Shown here one piece after another: positions 18,088 through 27,283 of a stretch of 64,000 nt of DNA (positions within the stretch are counted from its first letter, which is position 1; every line of letters starts with the position of its first letter). The stretch lies in assembly GCF_006335015.1 (NCBI RefSeq), contig NZ_VDGT01000019.1, positions 1 to 64,000 of the forward strand, read 5' to 3'. The notes under the pieces were generated by a model. That model saw only the letters and a program-made list of their open reading frames with translations, was not told the DNA's origin and did not search any database. This stretch comes from Streptomyces sedi. GTDB taxonomy: Bacteria > Actinomycetota > Actinomycetes > Streptomycetales > Streptomycetaceae. Both the position numbers and the translations under genes were made by a program.

Positions 18088-19380
18088 ATGCGGACCCCGA
18101 GGCCCCTGCCCGACGCGGGAACCGGGCGGACCCTGTTCCACTGGCGCTCGCTGCGCTGGAAGATCGCCCTGCTGGTGGCCACGGCGTGCTGCGGCATCGC
18201 GCTGACGGTCGGGCTGCTGGTGCACGACACCACGTACGAACGGTCGATGAACGACGGCGTGGCCCGTGCGTACACCGCTCTCGACACCGCCCTCTCCACG
18301 GAGACCGGCGGCGGGGCCGAGACCGGGGCCGACGACCTGGTGCATATCCCCGAGGCGATGCCGGCGGACCTGGTCCGGATGGTGCGCGAGCACGGGAGCG
18401 GCGCCCTGTACGACGAGAACAACGAGTACGCACCGCGGATGTGGGCCGGCAGACGGATGCCGGACGGGCAACTGGCGGCGCTCTCGGTCGACATGACCCC
18501 CGACCAGCTCAGCCGCCGCGCCCTCGACCGGCACATGTGGACGTACTCCCTGGCCGCGCTGGCCGTCATCGTGCCCCTGTCCGCCCTCGCCGCCGAACTC
18601 CCCAACCGGCGCCTGCGGCGGGTGGCGCGCACCGCACGGCGTATCGCCTCCGGCGACCTGGCCGCCAGGACCGCGGTGGGCGGCCGGCCGGGCGACGAGA
18701 TCACCGAGATCTCGGCCACCGTCGACTCCATGGCCGACAGCCTGCAGGACCGGCTGCGCAACGAGCAGCGCTTCACCGCCGACGTCGCCCACGAACTGCG
18801 CACCCCGCTGATGGGGCTGGTCACCTCCGCCGAACTGCTCCCGGAGAGCGAGGCGACCGACCTCGTCAGGAACCGGGTCCGGGTGCTGCGCGGCCTCGTC
18901 GAGGACCTGTTGGAGATCGCCCGCCTCGACGCCGGCGTGGAACGAGCCGACCTGCGGCTCGTCGCCCTCCCCGACGTGGTCCGGGAGTCGCTGGCCCGCA
19001 CCGGCCTCGACGCACGGCTCACGGTCGGCGCCGCGCCCGCCGTGGTGGAGACGGACCCCCGCCGACTCGACCGGATCCTCGCCAACCTGGTCGTCAACGC
19101 CCACCGCCACGGCGCCGGGCCGGTCGAGGTCGGGGTCGAGGGCGCGACCGTCGTCGTCCGCGACCACGGCGCCGGCTATCCCGACAGCCTCCTCGCCGAA
19201 GGTCCGCAGCGTTTTCGCACCGGGGCGGCCGAGCGCGGCCGCGGACACGGCCTCGGACTGACCCTCGCCTCGGGCCAGGCCCAGGTCATCGGCGCCTCGC
19301 TGCTCTTCTCGAACGCCGCCGCCGACGACGGGGGCGGCGGAGCCGTCGCCACGCTCCGGCTGCCCCGGGCGGGCGACTGA
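18088..19380 (+). CDS. Membrane sensor histidine kinase
   Basis: A 430-residue kinase, partner of the preceding regulator. One membrane helix lies at about residues 25-46 and another at about 152-170, enclosing an extracellular sensor domain of roughly 100 residues. A HAMP-like linker (175-225) precedes the H-box FTADVAHELRTP with His235. The ATPase domain has LDRILANLVVNAHRHG (N-box), DHGAGYP (G1) and GHGLGLTLA (G2). The start codon lies one base after the regulator's stop, so the two are co-translated. This is the last gene before the decayed middle att-like repeat at 19443. Confidence 0.9.
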   Translation: MRTPRPLPDAGTGRTLFHWRSLRWKIALLVATACCGIALTVGLLVHDTTYERSMNDGVARAYTALDTALSTETGGGAETGADDLVHIPEAMPADLVRMVREHGSGALYDENNEYAPRMWAGRRMPDGQLAALSVDMTPDQLSRRALDRHMWTYSLAALAVIVPLSALAAELPNRRLRRVARTARRIASGDLAARTAVGGRPGDEITEISATVDSMADSLQDRLRNEQRFTADVAHELRTPLMGLVTSAELLPESEATDLVRNRVRVLRGLVEDLLEIARLDAGVERADLRLVALPDVVRESLARTGLDARLTVGAAPAVVETDPRRLDRILANLVVNAHRHGAGPVEVGVEGATVVVRDHGAGYPDSLLAEGPQRFRTGAAERGRGHGLGLTLASGQAQVIGASLLFSNAAADDGGGGAVATLRLPRAGD

Positions 19381-19442
19381 CGCACCTCACCGCCACCCGG
19401 CGGACGACCGGTTGACCGCCCGCACGGGGGCGTCCCCGCGCG

Positions 19443-19560
19443 GTGCGGTGGTCCTTGCACCGGAAGGCGCGAAAGGCCCGCTGAACTGGGAGAATTCCTT
19501 CCTCTCAACGAGCCTCGCACCGTGCCGGGACGGCGGGATTCGAAACCACGGCCCCTTGAC
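19443..19560. repeat. Middle attachment-like repeat, decayed third copy of the tRNA-Pro end
   Basis: This block aligns along its length with 26787-26901: GTGCGGTGGTCCTTG, then GCGAAAGGCCCGCTGA, a degraded hairpin, and GGGACGGCGGGATT leading to CCCCTTGAC. It therefore contains a worn copy of the tRNA-Pro 3' half and terminator, plus some sequence upstream of the outer repeat. The T-arm stem is broken, so it is not a working tRNA. It divides the island into two segments of about 6 and 7 kb. Confidence 0.7.
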
Positions 19561-19639
19561 ATCCGAGTCGAGTACTCCGCCTTGAGCGGCACGACACAGT
19601 TCGCCGCCATCGCCCGCCTTCGTCCCACCGGCGACGGAC

Positions 19640-20075
19640 CGCAGCACTCAAGACTCTCGCCCGCCGGGTCCAGGCTCTGACCGCAGAACACGAGGCCCTC
19701 ACCCCCGCCCTGGACACTGCCGCCACCGGGCATAACCCTGGCCTGCGCGCCGCGTTCGGTGTCGGCCCCGACCCGCGACCCAGCTCCTGGTCACCGCCGG
19801 CGGCAACGCTGACCGTCTACGCACGGAGGCGTCTCCGCGGCGCTCTGCGGCGTCGCACCTGTCCCCGCACCCAGCGGCAGGACCAACCGTCACCGTTTCT
19901 CCCGGGGCGACGACCGTGGACCGGACTCCGACCTTTACCGCATCTCTCTCGTCCGTATGTCCAGCGACGCCCGCATCCGCGGGTATGCCGCCCGGCAGAT
20001 CGCCGCCGGACGCACGAAGAAGGAGATCATCCGCCTGCTCAAGCGGGCGATCGCCCGGGAGATCCACGGATCGAA
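19640..20075 (+). pseudogene. IS110-family transposase, C-terminal relic
   Basis: Reading across frames gives the C-terminal half of an IS110/IS116/IS902 transposase: LARRVQALTAEHEALTPALD (near 19660), a degraded GVGPD block, QLLVTAGGNADRL, ALCGVAPVPAPSGRTNRHR, LYRISLVRMSSDARIRGYAA and KKEIIRLLKRAIAREIH (near 20060). Several frameshifts separate the pieces and the N-terminal catalytic half is missing. It is a dead insertion sequence beside the middle att-like repeat. Confidence 0.75.
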
Positions 20076-20369
20076 GTGGCGGCCCGGCTGGCGTTGCACT
20101 GCGCTTAGCCGGGCGGCGCCCGCCGTCGTTGCAGGGTTCGGGTACCGGGCCGGGCGCGGACTGCGACAGGGCAGTGGGGTGGTGCCGCACGTGGCGGCCT
20201 GGGCGGTGGTCTTCGACCGGCGCACTCACGCCGTGTTCCCCTGGTTGAGTCGTGCTTGGCCATCGGGTCGGTCGAGGTCAGGGAGTGGGGCGGGCTGAGG
20301 AACTGTTCGTCCATGCCACGTCGAACTGCTGGAGGGCTATCGAGTTGGCGACTGTGCGTCGTCGGCTTT
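20076..20369. other. Intergenic upstream of RHS2, nothing recognised
   Basis: About 290 bases between the IS110 relic and the RHS2 promoter. No convincing reading frame or repeat. A short perfect match to the RHS1 upstream region begins only at the -35 element. Confidence 0.4.
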
Positions 20370-20399
20370 GACGCTCCGTCCCGGCCATTTCTATGATGA
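20370..20399 (+). promoter_or_regulatory. Predicted promoter of the RHS2 toxin gene
   Basis: TTGACG (20370-20375) and TATGAT (20394-20399) are separated by 18 bp, close to the housekeeping sigma consensus. The RHS1 promoter has the same -35, the same flanking TTTGACGnTCCGT and the same spacing but a weaker -10 (TAGGGT). GGAGG at 20416-20420 is the ribosome site for the ATG at 20427. Confidence 0.75.
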
Positions 20400-20426
20400 T
20401 CTTAGTTCTTTGTCTGGAGGTAGGTC

Positions 20427-23400
20427 ATGGTACGTGCGTCCGACTGGAGCCCGGTGGACATGGACCGGGACCCCACCCCTGGTGATCCGGACGAGGTACG
20501 GGAACTGGCCGATGATCTGCAGGAGTTCGCTGACGACGTCGGCGAGGCGCTCGGCAAGATCCGTGGCCTGGCCTCTGAGCGTGCGGTGTTGGACTGGGCG
20601 GGGCTGTCGGCGGACGCCTTCCGCGCCGAGTTCGATGGCGTGCCGGACAACCTGACGAAGCTGGAGGAGAGTTATTCCCTCTGCGCGCGGGCCCTCCAGA
20701 CCTACTGGCCGAAGCTCCAGACCGCGCAGGGCATGGCGGACCGGGCGTTGGATCGGGCGATCTCCGCGCAGGCGGATCTCGCCTCGGCGCAGTCGGCGTT
20801 GGGGGACGCCACCGACTGGGTGGGACGGGCCGGCGACGAGGCCGAACGGCTCCAGCGCGAGGGGGAGCGGGAGAACGTCGAGCCGCCGGACGAGGACGAC
20901 GTCCGTGCCGCGGCCCGCGACCGACAGGCCGCCGAGGCCGCGGCGGGCGCCGCCCGGTCCCGGGTCGACGACGCCGAGGAACGTCTCTCCGCTGCCCGCC
21001 AACTCGCCCAGGACGCACAGGAGATGCGCGAGGAGGCGGCACGGGAGTGCGCCCGCGACATCGACGAGGCGTCCGACGCCGGTATCCAGAACAAGAAGTG
21101 GTGGGAGAAGGCCATCGAGTGGGTGACGGACGCCTGGGAGACGCTCGTCGCCGTCTGCAAGGTGGTCGTCGCCGTCCTCGGTATCGTCGTCCTGATCATC
21201 GGTGGACCGCTGGCCTGGGTGGTGCTGGCCGCCGCCGTGGTCGTCCTCGCGGACACGTTGATCAAGTTCGCACAGGGGAAAGCGGGGCTGCTCGATGTCG
21301 CGTTCGCCGCGCTCGACTGCATTCCCGGGATGAAGGGTCTGACGACGCTGGGCGGTCTGGCGCGTGGTCTGCGGGGCGGGCTGTCGGCCGCGCGCAACGG
21401 TCTGCGAACCATCGGCAACGGCATCCGTCGGCTGGGCCCGACGCTGCGGCAAGGCGCCTCCGACCTCTACGCCTCCGCTGTCGACTTCGTGAAGCGGCTC
21501 AAGTGCCGCGACCCGGTCGACCCCTGCACCGGGGACATGATCCTCCAGGAGACCGACCTGAACCTGCCGGCCGTGTTGCCGCTGGTTCTCGACCGGACCC
21601 ACGTCTCCTCCTACCGGCACGGCGGCTGGTTCGGACACGCGTGGGCCTCCACGCTGGACCAGCGGCTGGAGATCGACGACCAGGGTGTGTGCTACGCCGC
21701 GCCCGACGGCGCGATCCTGGTGTACCCGGTGCCCGGCCCCGACGAGGATGTTCCGCCGTTGGCCGGTGCCCGGCGCACACTGCGCTGGGACGGTCGGGCC
21801 GGAGGCGCGTTCCAGCTGAGCGATCCGGTCGAGGGCCACACGCTGCACTTCGCGCCGGTCCCCGGGATGTGGCAGCGGGCCGAGGTCACCACCCTCCCTC
21901 TGACCGCCATCACCAGCCGCAACGGCCAACGCATCGACATCGACCGCGCGCCCGACGGGACCCCGCTGGCGCTGCGCCACTCCGCCGGCTACCACATCGA
22001 GGTGGAGACCCGGGACACCCGCATAGCCGCGCTCAGACTCCAGGCGACGGGCGAGGAGTTGGTGCGCTACGGGTACGACGAGGCCGGTCGGCTTACGGAG
22101 GTACGCGACCCGGCGGGCGATCCGGTGCGCTTCCACTACGACCGTGACGGCCGCGTCACCGGGTGGGTGGACCGACTGGGCACCGCCTACGACTACGAGT
22201 TCGACGCCGAGGGCCGGGTGGTGCGGGTCGCCGGCTCCGAGGGCCTGCTCGCCGGCACCTTCTCCTACGACCGCGCCCAACGGGTCACCGAGGTGACCGA
22301 CTCCCAGGGCCAGACCATCCGCTACCAGTTCAACGAGTTCTCCCAACTCGTCAGCGAGACCGACCCGCTGGGCCACGAGACGGTCAGCGAGCAGGACCCC
22401 GTGCACGGGATCATCGCCCGCACCGACCCCTTGGGCCGCACCACGCGCTTCACCTACGACGAACGCGGCAACCTCACCAGCACCACGCTTCCGGACGGTG
22501 CCACCAGCACGCTCACCTTCAACGACCTGGGCCTGCCGACCGCGTTGACGGAGCCGGGCGGCCTCCGGTGGGAACAGACCTACGACGCGGCCGGCAACCG
22601 CCTGTCCTCCACCGACCCGGTGGGCGCTACCACCCGCTACGAGTATGACGAGAACGGCGGCCTGAGCGCCGTCACCGATGCCCTGGGAGCGGTCACCCGG
22701 ATCGAGACGGACGCCGCCGGCCTACCCCGGACGGTGACCGACCCGTTGGGCGCCACGACCAGCTACCGGCGCGACGCCCTGGGCCGGGTCACCTCCGTCA
22801 CCGACCCGGCCGGTACGACCCACCACACGTGGACCATCGACGGAAAGCCCACGTCACGCACCCGTCCGGACGGGACCACGGAGCACTGGAGCTGGGACAG
22901 CCAGGGCAACCTGGTCGCCCACACCGACCCCGCCGGCCAGGTCACCCACTTCGAGGTCGGCCACTTCGGCCTGGTCCGCGCCCAGATCGAACCGGACGGC
23001 AGCCGGCTGGAGTTCACCCACGACACCGAACTGCGCCTGGTCGGTGTGACCAACCAACTCGGCCTGACCTGGACCTACACCTACGACGCGGCGGGTCGAC
23101 TGGTCCGGGAGCAGGACTTCGACGGCCGCGTCCTGCGCTATGCCCATGACCCGGCGGGCCAGTTGGTCGCACGCACCAACGGCGCCGGTCAGACCCTCCG
23201 CTTCGAGCACGACATCCGTGGCCAGGTCACCGCCGTGCACGCCGAGGAGCACACCACCACCTACGCCCGCGACGAGGCCGGCCACCTCGTCCAGGCCGTC
23301 GCGCCCGGAGTCGAACTCCTCCTGGACCGTGACCCGTTGGGACAGGTCCTCTCGGAGACATGCAACGGGCGCACCCTGACCAACACCTACGACGTCCTCG

Positions 23401-24983
23401 GCCGTCGCACCGAGCGCCGCACACCGCACGGCGCGGTCAGTCACTGGACCCACGACGACGCCTCCCGCCCCACCGCACTGCGCACGGCCGACGGCGGCAG
23501 CCTCACCTTCACTCACGATGCCAGCGGCCGGGAGACGGCCCGGCAGGTCGGCCGGGGAACCACGCTCACCCAGAACTGGGACAGCGCCCAACGCCTCACC
23601 GGCCAGACTCTCTCCGTCGGCGGCGAAACGATCCACCAACGCACCTTCCGCTACGCCCCCACCGGCGCCCTCGCCTCACTCACCGACCCGGACGGCACCC
23701 GCGACGTGACCACCGACGCCGTCGGGCGCGTCACCGCCATCCGGGCACGTGGCTGGTCCGAGGGCTACGCCTACGACGCCGCGGGCAACCTGACCAACGC
23801 CGCGCTCCCCGAGACCGGGGGAGCGAGCACGGTGTCCGGCGACGACGGGGGCCGTTCCTACCAGGGCACCCGCCTGCGACGCGCCGGCCGGACCTTCTAC
23901 GCACACGACGCACAGGGACGCGTCGTCCGCCAAACCCGCAAACTGCTCTCCGGCGGCACCCGAGCCTGGACCTACAGCTGGGACGCGGCCGACCGGCTCA
24001 CCGACCTCACCACCCCCGACGGACACCACTGGCACTACCTCTACGACCCGCTGGGCCGGCGCATCGCCAAACAGCACCTCGGCGACGACGGAAGCGTCAT
24101 CCGCCAGGTCGACTTCGTCTGGGACGGCAACCGACTCGCCGAACAGGTCGACTCGGCCGATCAGACGTGCCACACCTGGGACTGGAGCCCCGGCAGTCAC
24201 CGCGTCGTCGCCCAGCGCGAACGCGCCCTGGGCCCCGACTCACCCCAGGAGGAATACGACCGGCGCTTCTACGCCATCGTCAGCGATCTGGCCGGCACCC
24301 CCACCGAACTGGTGGACGAGGACGGGCAACTCGCCTGGCGCGACCGCCGCACCCTCTGGGGAAGGTCCGCTTCCAGGGACCCCGACGGTGCCCACTGCCC
24401 ACTCCGGTTCCCCGGCCAGTACCTGGACGACGAGTCCGGTCTGCACTACAACCTCTTCCGCTACTACGACCCGGACAACGCCCGCTACCTCACTCCCGAC
24501 CCCCTCGGCTTGGCCGCGGCACCCAACGCCTACGCCTACGTCCCCGACCCCTGGCGCTGGATCGACCCCCTCGGCCTGGTCTGCGCCGACGCCAACACCG
24601 TCCACGGCCACATCGCGGACGTCCGCATCGTCAGCCCCAACGGCACCACGCGGCTGGAATACGGCCTGTGGAGCGGACGCACCACCCCGGCCGAGACAGC
24701 GGCGACCAAGCCCGGCTTCGACCGCATGGCGGTCACCCACACCGAGCACCGGATCTCGCGCATGTCCGGAGCCTCCACCGGGCCACGCATCAACATCCCC
24801 AACGACCCCTACTTCAACGAGATCCCGGTCCAGCGAGGCGAGAGCGTCTACATCGACGCCGTGCTACCACCCTGTAGCCGATGCAGGGGAGCGATGAACC
24901 GGATGGTCAACGAGCTCGGAGTGAACGTCACCTACTCTTGGGACGGACCTGAGGGAGCGGGCCAGTGGGCACGACAAGCATAG
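20427..24983 (+). CDS. RHS2: polymorphic RHS-repeat toxin with cytidine-deaminase-like tip
   Basis: A 1518-residue paralogue of RHS1 with the same layout: putative type VII-type secretion signal (1-110), coiled coil, membrane-type segments at about 240-285, DUF6531-like region with DPVDPCTGDM, YD/RHS repeats and two DPLGL cleavage motifs. The first 300 residues are almost identical to RHS1. The last 134 residues (1385-1518) are unrelated to RHS1: HTE (His1438, Glu1440) and PPCSRCRGAMNRMV (Cys1483, Cys1486) form the zinc site and proton shuttle of the deaminase superfamily. This is the pattern of toxin deaminases such as the DddA and Pput_2613 families. The target (DNA, RNA or nucleotide) cannot be decided from sequence. 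No TTA codon was noticed at the position where RHS1 has one. Confidence 0.9.
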   Translation: MVRASDWSPVDMDRDPTPGDPDEVRELADDLQEFADDVGEALGKIRGLASERAVLDWAGLSADAFRAEFDGVPDNLTKLEESYSLCARALQTYWPKLQTAQGMADRALDRAISAQADLASAQSALGDATDWVGRAGDEAERLQREGERENVEPPDEDDVRAAARDRQAAEAAAGAARSRVDDAEERLSAARQLAQDAQEMREEAARECARDIDEASDAGIQNKKWWEKAIEWVTDAWETLVAVCKVVVAVLGIVVLIIGGPLAWVVLAAAVVVLADTLIKFAQGKAGLLDVAFAALDCIPGMKGLTTLGGLARGLRGGLSAARNGLRTIGNGIRRLGPTLRQGASDLYASAVDFVKRLKCRDPVDPCTGDMILQETDLNLPAVLPLVLDRTHVSSYRHGGWFGHAWASTLDQRLEIDDQGVCYAAPDGAILVYPVPGPDEDVPPLAGARRTLRWDGRAGGAFQLSDPVEGHTLHFAPVPGMWQRAEVTTLPLTAITSRNGQRIDIDRAPDGTPLALRHSAGYHIEVETRDTRIAALRLQATGEELVRYGYDEAGRLTEVRDPAGDPVRFHYDRDGRVTGWVDRLGTAYDYEFDAEGRVVRVAGSEGLLAGTFSYDRAQRVTEVTDSQGQTIRYQFNEFSQLVSETDPLGHETVSEQDPVHGIIARTDPLGRTTRFTYDERGNLTSTTLPDGATSTLTFNDLGLPTALTEPGGLRWEQTYDAAGNRLSSTDPVGATTRYEYDENGGLSAVTDALGAVTRIETDAAGLPRTVTDPLGATTSYRRDALGRVTSVTDPAGTTHHTWTIDGKPTSRTRPDGTTEHWSWDSQGNLVAHTDPAGQVTHFEVGHFGLVRAQIEPDGSRLEFTHDTELRLVGVTNQLGLTWTYTYDAAGRLVREQDFDGRVLRYAHDPAGQLVARTNGAGQTLRFEHDIRGQVTAVHAEEHTTTYARDEAGHLVQAVAPGVELLLDRDPLGQVLSETCNGRTLTNTYDVLGRRTERRTPHGAVSHWTHDDASRPTALRTADGGSLTFTHDASGRETARQVGRGTTLTQNWDSAQRLTGQTLSVGGETIHQRTFRYAPTGALASLTDPDGTRDVTTDAVGRVTAIRARGWSEGYAYDAAGNLTNAALPETGGASTVSGDDGGRSYQGTRLRRAGRTFYAHDAQGRVVRQTRKLLSGGTRAWTYSWDAADRLTDLTTPDGHHWHYLYDPLGRRIAKQHLGDDGSVIRQVDFVWDGNRLAEQVDSADQTCHTWDWSPGSHRVVAQRERALGPDSPQEEYDRRFYAIVSDLAGTPTELVDEDGQLAWRDRRTLWGRSASRDPDGAHCPLRFPGQYLDDESGLHYNLFRYYDPDNARYLTPDPLGLAAAPNAYAYVPDPWRWIDPLGLVCADANTVHGHIADVRIVSPNGTTRLEYGLWSGRTTPAETAATKPGFDRMAVTHTEHRISRMSGASTGPRINIPNDPYFNEIPVQRGESVYIDAVLPPCSRCRGAMNRMVNELGVNVTYSWDGPEGAGQWARQA

Positions 24984-24993
24984 GAAGCCGCAC

Positions 24994-25410
24994 ATGAGCA
25001 TCACCGCGCGCATCGTCGGAGCGGACGAGGACGAGTACGACGACGTCCTGGAGGCGGCCTTCGCGGAAGGCACCGATCCTGGCCTCGCTGTCGCCTTCCA
25101 ACGGGTCTGGTCCGCGCCAGACCCCTGGGAGGGCGTGCTGCGCGACGAGAACGACCTCTTCGACAACACCTACTGCATCGTCGTCGGAGGAGCCACCGTG
25201 TACGGCGGGCTGCTCTCCGTCGAGTTCACCGCGCCCACCGCGCGCTTCCGCTTCGCCCCCGCCAAGAGCGAGACGCTGCGGCTGGAGGACTCGACGCTTG
25301 ACGTCACCTTCGAGGTGAGCCCCGAGGAGCTCGCCGAGTTCACCACCATGCTCCGCCGCGTCGTCACCTGGGGCGTCCCCAGCCAGATCCCGCGACTCAC
25401 GGGGCTGTAG
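24994..25410 (+). CDS. Probable Imm10-family immunity protein for RHS2
   Basis: A 138-residue soluble protein starting 11 bases after the toxin stop. Its build matches the Imm10 immunity family as I recall it: a FQRVWSAPDPWE-like segment, then DNTYCIVVGGATVYGG (about residues 57-72), a beta-rich middle and a C-terminal ELAEFTTMLRRVVTWG helix. Imm10 proteins are found beside deaminase and nuclease toxins. It shares nothing with the RHS1 immunity protein, as expected for toxins with different tips. It should bind and block the RHS2 deaminase in the producing cell. Confidence 0.75.
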   Translation: MSITARIVGADEDEYDDVLEAAFAEGTDPGLAVAFQRVWSAPDPWEGVLRDENDLFDNTYCIVVGGATVYGGLLSVEFTAPTARFRFAPAKSETLRLEDSTLDVTFEVSPEELAEFTTMLRRVVTWGVPSQIPRLTGL

Positions 25411-25579
25411 ACACCCACGTACCACGGCACGCGCACGGAGACCTCTTCCACCATCCTGTAGGTGGGGATCACCTCGATGCCGGCGGCGATCTCCTCAGGG
25501 CTGCGGACCCTCCAGCGTTGCCGGGGCCGACCTCGACGGTACTCCGGTCCGCCTCCTGTGGGCCGAGGTAGCACTGACC

Positions 25580-26032
25580 GTGACCGCCGAGGACCTCGCA
25601 GCGGCCACTGCCCTCGAACGGCGGCTGCATGAGGAGACGCTGAACGAACAGCGGCGCCGACGGCGCCAGCAAGAAGCCGAAGAACTCCACCAAGCCCTGG
25701 CCGCCACCCGTACCCTGACACTGGCCTACTGGCGCACACACCACCCCGAGGCCGCCGACAGCGACACCATCAACGCCATCAACCAACTGGCCCAGCAGAC
25801 CACCAACCACGCGCCCGACAATGCCTGGGTCGGGACCGCCCGCCTGCTCCGGACCTTCGCTGAAGGGCTCAACGCGGGACAGCGCGCCAACCTGGTGGAG
25901 AGCCCGGCACAGATCGTGACCCGCTACGACCAGCCCGGCCTTGGGTGGCAGACGGTCACGGTATGGCGACCATCAAGAACACCCTCGCCGTCATGGCCAG
26001 GGTCTTCGAGCAGGCCGTTCGGGTCGGACTGA
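25580..26032 (+). CDS. Hypothetical helical protein, probably a fragment
   Basis: A 150-codon frame with a GTG start and weak ribosome site. Residues 1-55 are a charged helix (LHEETLNEQRRRRRQQEAEE) that looks like genuine coding sequence; the next 60 residues are also protein-like. From about 25940 the frame runs through the start of the integrase relic and the last 25 residues (PSRTPSPSWPGSSSRP) are clearly out-of-frame noise. It may be a truncated island gene or the lost N-terminal part of the integrase region. I recognise no family. Confidence 0.35.
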   Translation: MTAEDLAAATALERRLHEETLNEQRRRRRQQEAEELHQALAATRTLTLAYWRTHHPEAADSDTINAINQLAQQTTNHAPDNAWVGTARLLRTFAEGLNAGQRANLVESPAQIVTRYDQPGLGWQTVTVWRPSRTPSPSWPGSSSRPFGSD

Positions 26033-26799
26033 TCGACGCCAACCCGGCCCGGGTGACCGGCTGGCAGCGCGAGTTCCACCAGGCTGAGGAGGAACTCGAC
26101 GATCCTCGCGCGCCGGCGTTGGATGACTGGGACGCCCTGGACGAATTGGCGAACGCCTTGGTCGCCCGCTCCGCCGACCGCTACGAGGGTTGGGGTGACG
26201 TCGTGCGCTTCGCCGCCTGCACGGCCACGCGCATCGGCGAGGTCTCCGGGCTGCGGGCTCCGAGGCCAGGAGATCGACCGTTCACGGTGGATCTGGACGG
26301 TCTGCCGGCAGACGACCCCCGGACCAGGCGGTCCGCTCGACAAGGGAACCAAGGGGAAACGGCGGCGCCCGGTACTCATCATTCCCGCGATCCGGCCGAT
26401 GGTCGCGCGGCGTCTGGACGTGCTGGAGGGCAAGCCGATGGCTCCGCCTGTTCACCGGGCCGAGGGGCGGGCGCATCACAACGGCCATCCTGCGGGACGC
26501 CACGCACTGGGACGAGGTGGTCGTCGCGCTCGGGTACGAGCACCTGCGTCGCCACGACCTACGGCACACCGGGCTGACGTGGATGGCCGACGCCGGCGTT
26601 GCGGTGCACGTTGCGCGGCAGATCGCCGGGCACCGGTCGCTGGCCACCACGCAGCGCTACCCGCGCCCGAGCAACGACTCGATTCTCCAGGTAGGAGAGG
26701 CGCTCAACAGTCACCTGATGGGGAATCGTCCGGGCGCGCTCCCCCCTGGTCCCCAAGACGGGGACGGGTGGCCATCTCCGAGTGGTGCGGTAGTCCTTG

Positions 26800-26825
<26 letters not shown>
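25945..26825 (+). pseudogene. Tyrosine integrase of the tRNA-Pro island, frameshifted
   Basis: The first frame gives NTLAVMARVFEQAVRVGLID and RFAACTATRIGEVSGL (first catalytic Arg). After a shift near 26267 the next frame reads DKGTKGKRRRPVLIIPAIRP and RRLDVLEGKPMA. After a second shift near 26440 a third frame reads LFTGPRGGRITTAILRD, HLRRHDLRHTGLTWMADAG (His-x-x-Arg), then QIAGHRSLATTQRY with the catalytic Tyr. All active-site residues survive but no single frame encodes them. The gene ends about 40 bases short of the tRNA-Pro, the usual place for the integrase of an element inserted there, and it runs into the att repeat. Confidence 0.85.
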
Positions 26826-26940
<115 letters not shown>

Positions 26941-27283
26941 GTGCCCGCCTGATCTGGGGCTTTGCCCTCGATCAGCGCGCGGTAGAACCATACCGCATGG
27001 GCGGGGGTGCTCGCTCAACCCGTGGAGGGGGCCGGCGGGAGGCGCGCTCAGCGCGGTGCCGTCACGGGAAAACCCGGGGCTCCGGCCCCCGCCAGCGGCG
27101 CGTGGTGGCGCCCTCCCGACACGGCACCCGGGCCCGCCCCGTCCGCCCGGCCGGGGCGGGCCCCGGCGCGGGGGCGGACCGAACCCCGGACAGGTCGTTG
27201 ACGTGCGGGGAAGCGGGCCGTAGCTTTCCGCCGTCGATCATTGGCCGGCCCGAGGCGGGCGCGGTCGGGAAGGGAGGTCGGCC
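26941..27283. other. Intergenic between tRNA-Pro and the esterase gene
   Basis: About 340 bases of very GC-rich sequence with no credible gene. It must contain the promoters of the tRNA (minus strand) and of the esterase (plus strand). A TATGGT hexamer on the minus strand about 50 bases from the tRNA could be its -10 element, but I cannot pair it with a clear -35. Confidence 0.4.

Noticed and set aside
19520..19600. A second tRNA-Pro gene on the minus strand
   Set aside because: Only the 3' half is recognisable, the T-arm is broken and the anticodon arm does not pair. It fits a decayed att copy.
25170..25739. A 189-codon minus-strand frame over the end of the RHS2 immunity gene
   Set aside because: Most of it is antisense to the immunity gene. 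The middle part looks slightly protein-like but has no start signal or family match.
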